A stretch of 64,000 bases of DNA, from NCBI GenBank assembly GCA_900660155.1, contig CABFPE010000119.1, positions 1,312,976 through 1,376,975 on the forward strand, given 5' to 3'. Below the pieces are notes generated by a model that saw only the letters and a list, made by a program, of their open reading frames with translations, made no database searches and was not told where the DNA came from. Both the position numbers and the translations under genes were made by a program. This DNA is from Hofstenia miamia. Lineage: Eukaryota > Xenacoelomorpha > Acoela > Hofsteniidae. This document shows, one piece after another, positions 59,740 through 64,000 of the stretch. Numbering within the stretch: position 1 is the stretch's first letter; the number at the start of each line of letters is the position of its first letter.

Positions 59740-61060
59740 AGCTACAAACCTTATTATAGGTAATTCACGATTACGCGTAGAAATTTTATAATGTTATTAT
59801 AAATGTGGGTATAAATGATGTTTCAAATAATGCTTGTATTGAGAATATTAAAGCTAATGTGAAAGAATTGAATAATCTTTGGAATGAGAAGGCTAAAACT
59901 GTGACTTGTTAAAATTGTTCCGTATACTCAATGCAATGTGGACACTCTTGAAAAAATTAACGAAGTTAACACACAATTTTATGGCTGATATTTTCAAGAA
60001 TAACTTACTATATGCCAATGACGGCATTCTTTTTCCTAACCTTGAATATGCACAATTTTTTCTGGCTATTAAAAGAGCCTTAATTTTAAACACTATGTGT
60101 CATATGCACACAATAAGCAAAATTTCGGAAAGATTTCATTGATAAAAACAGGAAAAACTTTCGATTTTCTGAAAGAGATTATAAAAACATGGAATCTAAC
60201 TCCAATACAAGAAATGAAATCAGTAAGATTTTGTTTATGTTACAACAATATCTTTAGTTATTGTAATTGCAACAGATTAGTTTACTATTACTTCAGTAAT
60301 AGAATTATCTTACTAGCTAATGACATGCATAAAAACCCAGGTCCCAAAGACGTTTTCGAACAGGGTGAAATCTCTAGGCTGTTAAATTTTTCAAATAAAA
60401 AGCCAAAAATAGTTTTCTTAAATGTGCATGATCTTAAAGAGTCGTATCCAAATTTCCGTACTCTTTTTAATATTATGGGCGATAACACAATGTACTGCTT
60501 TGTGAAAACGAGGTTTGATGAAGCTACGGACATTATTGTTTGGAATTCGTATCCAAAAACAATGAACTTAATTAGTAAAACAAGAACTAAACTTGGAGGG
60601 GCATACTCATTTTACCTCCAAAATTTTTCGATCTTAAAAAAGCTGTTTATCTTAAAAATGAACATGAAATCTTTGAGACCATGTGAATCGAATCAAACTT
60701 TAATGAGAAATTTTTCATAAATGTTTCCTGCTCACAAAACAAAAGATTCCAAAAAGATTTCATTGAGTTTAGGTGTGCAGAAATGCACAATTTGATTATC
60801 ATGATAAGCTGATAATGATGGCGACTACAATGTAAATTTTTATTATAAAAAACAGTCTTACCCAATTAAGAACTTCGTGAATGAATTCAATCTACATAAT
60901 TTAAATATCCAGCTGCCAACAAGAATCACAAAGACAAGTAAAACAATAATTGATTACGCTTTGACAAACTCATTAACGGGTATACAACATTTTGCTTTAC
61001 TTGTAACTTCAGTGATCATAACATGCTCATACTAGTAGATAATGAAATACATGTTTGCAA
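59740..61060 (+). pseudogene. LINE 5' half: SGNH esterase, NPGP (2A-like) and APE endonuclease remnants
   Basis: Read in shifted plus-strand frames. IINVGINDVSN (about 59800-59830) recalls the GTND block of the SGNH/esterase domain found in ORF1 of CR1/L2-type LINEs. LANDMHKNPGP (NPGP at 60334-60345) recalls the 2A-like GDxHPNPGP motif found upstream of endonucleases. IVFLNVHDL, MYCFVKTRFDE and TKLGGAYSFYLQN (60405-60630) match the N-terminal half of an APE-type endonuclease. GDYNVNF, LPTRITKTSKTIIDYALTNS and SDHNMLIL (60815-61035) match its C-terminal half, with the catalytic SDH. Several frameshifts and stops. It lies on the opposite strand to the RT fragment at 57.9-59.2 kb, so it is a separate copy. 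Confidence 0.72.
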
Positions 61061-61216
61061 GAAAAAACAATTGGAGATTTTTTAACGTTCCCTTAGGACT
61101 TTTACTCCTAGCAACTTATTTTTGAGTTATGTACAGTTAATTGGGATATATTTATAAATATAATAACATAGATATCAGTAGTAAAGGGGACTAGAAGGAG
61201 AGGACACTAACTCGGC

Positions 61217-61420
61217 TTCTGATTGGTCGAGAGCTGGATTCGTAACACCTATTCTGATTGGTCGAGAGCTGATGACGTCACATGTCACGTGACAGGCGGT
61301 GAATATCGAAGGGGTGGTTGAACCACTGAGTCATCTAATTGATACTTGGCGCTAAGTGCTTTTAAGATCTCACTAATTGATTTTTTTTTGACAGCTTACT
61401 AATGGGTTTTAGTGACGTCA
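61217..61420. promoter_or_regulatory. CRE / E-box / inverted-CCAAT cluster
   Basis: A 20-bp direct repeat, TTCTGATTGGTCGAGAGCTG, occurs at 61217-61236 and 61252-61271; each copy holds an inverted CCAAT box (ATTGG). Immediately after come a palindromic full CRE, TGACGTCA (61273-61280), and GTCACGTGAC (61284-61293). The latter contains CACGTG and equals the 10-bp core recognised by MITF/TFEB-type bHLH-ZIP factors. A second TGACGTCA lies at 61413-61420. The patch is much more GC-rich than its surroundings. This looks like a proximal promoter, but I cannot identify its target gene. A transposon-derived patch is the main alternative. Confidence 0.5.
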
Positions 61421-61486
61421 CATATTTTTAAGTGCATCTACTAATGGATTTTAATTAGTAATGCTTTTAATTGATTTACATGTTGA

Positions 61487-61573
61487 GGCCCACTTTTTGG
61501 CATGAGTAATTTCACTTTGATAATATCACAGGCCATTTTTTGGCATGACTAATTTCACTTTGATAATATCACA
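61487..61573. repeat. 44/43-bp tandem repeat, two units
   Basis: Units 61487-61530 and 61531-61573 share TTTTTGGCATGA, then TAATTTCACTTTGATAATA. They differ by a few bases near the start and one G/C. Confidence 0.9.
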
Positions 61574-62020
61574 AATGTTTGCATTACATCGCGTTAATAT
61601 ATACCGTATTATAACAACCCCATTGTGGGCACGTTTATCGTATCACGACTTTTTCAACCAATAATTAATTTTCATAATTTACAAGTACGTTTAACTCGCT
61701 TTTTGGGGATTTTTTTCAAAATGACTTCACATTGTTTTCCAAAATACATAGTTTCATTTACATAAACAACATTCTCGTTTCTAAGCAAACAAATTATTTT
61801 AAAACTATTTCGCTAATACATGTGGAAAATATTAAATATAGAAATTAAACAAAGAGATCGCATATTCGCTATACTTAATGGTGTAATACATAATAAAACC
61901 AGTATACATTTTCGGAAAGAGTACCGAAATTCGCCTTCTAAAAATACTGCATGCAATCTTATTTATTAATATAATTTATACACACTCATATACATTTTTT
62001 CAAAAAATATTTATATACGT
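61574..62020. other. Intergenic, no gene recognised
   Basis: AT-rich, no open frame of note. Confidence 0.4.
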
Positions 62021-62631
62021 TTGCAGAATGCTACATCTTTTACCAACTTTTATTCAGCTAACTTTTCTTTACACTCTCTATTGGTTTTATTTGATTTTTT
62101 GGTTGTACACATTACACGGCTTTTCCGGGTTTCACTGCTTTGTTGACTTTTCCATGTTTTTACAGGATGTATACATTTGGTGACTGATTCATCTGTTACC
62201 AACTTACATACCATTTGTTCAACTTTATTTGATTTTATAGGCTTTTGTTTACACGATTGTATGCATCACTCGGTGTTCATCTCTTCCAAAGTATTATTTC
62301 GCAAAATTCTGCATTTGATCTAAATNTTGCAGAATGCTACATCTTTTACCAACTTTTATTCAGCTAACTTTTCTTTACACTCTCTATTGGTTTTATTTGA
62401 TTTTTTGGTTGTACACATTACACGGCTTTTCCGGGTTTCACTGCTTTGTTGACTTTTCCATGTTTTTACAGGATGTATACATTTGGTGACTGATTCATCT
62501 GTTACCAACTTACATACCATTTGTTCAACTTTATTTGATTTTATAGGCTTTTGTTTACACGATTGTATGCATCACTCGGTGTTCATCTCTTCCAAAGTAT
62601 TATTTCGCAAAATTCTGCATTTGATCTAAAT
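62021..62631. repeat. 305-bp head-to-tail duplication across a single N (probable artefact)
   Basis: Positions 62021-62325 and 62327-62631 appear identical, with the N at 62326. Same signature as at 19390 and 44151. Confidence 0.9.
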
Positions 62632-63315
62632 GTAATAATCTTGAAACACGTATATACCCGAATTGTTTTAAAAATAAAAAACGGATACAATGGAAAGAGA
62701 AATATTACAACGTTGTATATAACCAGTGTTAGTAAAATATGGAAAACCCTATTGTAATGTAATTCACATTGGTATTTAAAAAATTATTGCGTCTAAATAT
62801 TTCCATTTGTCAATTCAAACAGTCGCAAAAATAATTAAAAACATTTTTGACTTTTTCATAATTTACATTTAATCAAAAACGCATATAAATTTTACATATA
62901 CGATGTAAAGAGATAATAATCAATGATGAATAAATATTACTGCATAAACTTCGTTTATTACAAAAAACGGATATGCTGGGAGGTGAAAATATTTTATCAG
63001 TGTTTTAACCAAATAAGTAAAACGCGTACAAAGCAATAATGTATTTCCCCAACAAAACGAAAATCAACTCATAATTCTCACTCAGTTGTTAGTTAGAAAA
63101 TTGTAAATGCAATAAATAATTTGTATTAATCGAGAGTAAAAGTTTTTCAAAGAGTTGGAGTTCTAAAACACTTTATGGTTATATAATAAAACGACTATTA
63201 CTAATATCTCCATATAATATATGTATATTAACAATCGTAAAATTAGCCAATCACAAAAACTCTATGTTTATAAATTTTACAAATATTTTAAAAACTACTA
63301 TTCACAATTTTGGAG
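62632..63315. other. Intergenic, 5' flank of the last ORF
   Basis: AT-rich with no recognised motif. Confidence 0.4.
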
Positions 63316-63762
63316 ATGACAGCTAACGTATTTCTCGAATGTACCTTTGATAGCGTTTTAAAGAATTTTTCAGCAATCAAACACAAGATGTGTGTTTTGC
63401 AAAACATTGAAAAGCTCGTGAACTACAATGATATTCCACTTCCAAACAATAAAGTGTTGCATGTTCTGTTTCACCCTTCGGAGGGGCAGTGTATGTGCGA
63501 TACATGTTTAGGCCTTGATGATTACAAATGTACAAATGATATGTCAAAATTCAAGATGTGTGGAGAGAATCTTCCTCATACATTTACTGCAGCACAAGTA
63601 CTACAATCAAATGCAAATAAAATATACAAAGATGGGTTTGCAATAGACATTGTAATAGAGAAAATTTTCATGATTATCAATGGTGAAATCAAAGACAATA
63701 GATTTAATATTTTTCTTAATCACGGACATTCATTAGAGTATTGTATATTAACCTGTGAATAA
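63316..63762 (+). CDS. Unrecognised ORF, 148 aa, possibly one exon
   Basis: I chose ATG at 63316; the frame extends two codons further upstream without an ATG. The codon mixture looks protein-like, and it is the longest unexplained frame in the last 10 kb. Visible features: a Cys cluster CMCDTCLG (about residues 57-64) with two more Cys nearby (YKC, KMC), which could bind zinc or form disulphides. HGHS (about 137-140) sits near the C-terminus. There is no signal peptide or membrane segment. It may be a complete small protein, one exon of a larger gene running rightward, or a transposon fragment. I do not assign a function. The CRE/E-box cluster 2 kb upstream is on offer as a promoter, but the link is unproven. 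Confidence 0.4.
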   Translation: MTANVFLECTFDSVLKNFSAIKHKMCVLQNIEKLVNYNDIPLPNNKVLHVLFHPSEGQCMCDTCLGLDDYKCTNDMSKFKMCGENLPHTFTAAQVLQSNANKIYKDGFAIDIVIEKIFMIINGEIKDNRFNIFLNHGHSLEYCILTCE

Positions 63763-64000
63763 ATGTGTGTAGATGTATTTTTCTTAATCTCAAAACCAAG
63801 AATATAGTTACTGTAGTACAGATAATAAAATAATAACAAAAAATTATAATTGATTTTTCAATTTTCACTCTTTTACATGAAGATGGTTTTTGATATAAAA
63901 ATATAGTCATAAACATATATAAATCGCTGAATAAGACATTGAAATTTCGCCAGTTGAATAAATTACATGGAAGAGAATTCCACATTTCAAAACATAAAAC
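63763..64000. other. Window end, nothing recognised
   Basis: AT-rich sequence after the 148-aa frame. An 89-codon frame on the minus strand (63716-63985) overlaps it antisense and lacks motifs. Confidence 0.35.

Noticed and set aside
1-64000. tRNA, rRNA or CRISPR arrays
   Set aside because: GGTTC-containing words were inspected but none sits in a cloverleaf-like context. Repeats present are microsatellites, transposon ends or N-joined duplicates, not spaced CRISPR repeats.

Overview
The window looks like nuclear DNA of an AT-rich invertebrate animal. Spliced genes have GT...AG introns. Every recognisable host gene belongs to a eukaryotic family: a heterotrimeric G-protein alpha subunit, amphiphysin/BIN-type N-BAR proteins, and an acid lipase. 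The rest is mostly AT-rich intergenic DNA, (AT)n microsatellites and transposon debris (hAT, Tc1/mariner, piggyBac-like, CR1/L2-like LINE, Penelope-like). No prokaryotic operons, CRISPR arrays or convincing tRNA/rRNA genes were seen. The composition and repeat mix would suit a cnidarian such as Hydra, but nothing here proves a lineage.

Layout. 1-10.8 kb is gene-poor, with a 138-bp hAT-type MITE at 6.3 kb. 10.8-13.8 kb carries two minus-strand genes: a two-exon BAR-only protein (277 aa) and an intronless G-alpha (364 aa) with an altered guanine-binding TCAT motif. 15.8 kb holds a piggyBac-like foldback MITE. 20.8-24.5 kb is a three-exon secreted/lysosomal acid lipase (390 aa) whose second intron contains a nearly complete Tc1-type transposon in the opposite orientation. 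26-33.2 kb is transposon territory: Penelope RT remnant, a 1.1-kb non-autonomous hAT with a perfect 8-bp target duplication, and a 777-bp MITE built around the palindrome CCATTAATGG. 34.7-39.4 kb is one decayed full-length hAT element (perfect 8-bp target duplication) invaded by two further hAT-type MITEs. 40.3-53.7 kb is a second amphiphysin-like gene (499 aa, long Ser/Glu-rich tail, about 6.2-kb intron), preceded by a pseudogene fragment of its own second exon. 57-61 kb holds LINE remnants on both strands. 61.2-61.4 kb has a compact cluster of CRE, GTCACGTGAC and inverted CCAAT motifs that resembles a promoter. The window ends with an unrecognised 148-aa ORF.

Assembly caution. Four blocks are repeated head-to-tail across a run of N (18,966-19,814; 34,172-34,482; 41,951-46,353; 62,021-62,631). 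Three of these Ns are a single base and one is 21 bases. A fifth single N (27,957) also abuts a sequence that recurs downstream. These look like unmerged contig overlaps or haplotypes rather than biology. One of them duplicates exon 1 of the second BAR gene.

The genes share no evident pathway, apart from the two BAR paralogues and the pseudogene, which document local duplication of one family. I found no new biological system. The clearest reportable structures are the nested hAT elements with subterminal pentamer arrays, the divergent G-alpha, the SH3-less BAR pair and the CRE/E-box cluster.
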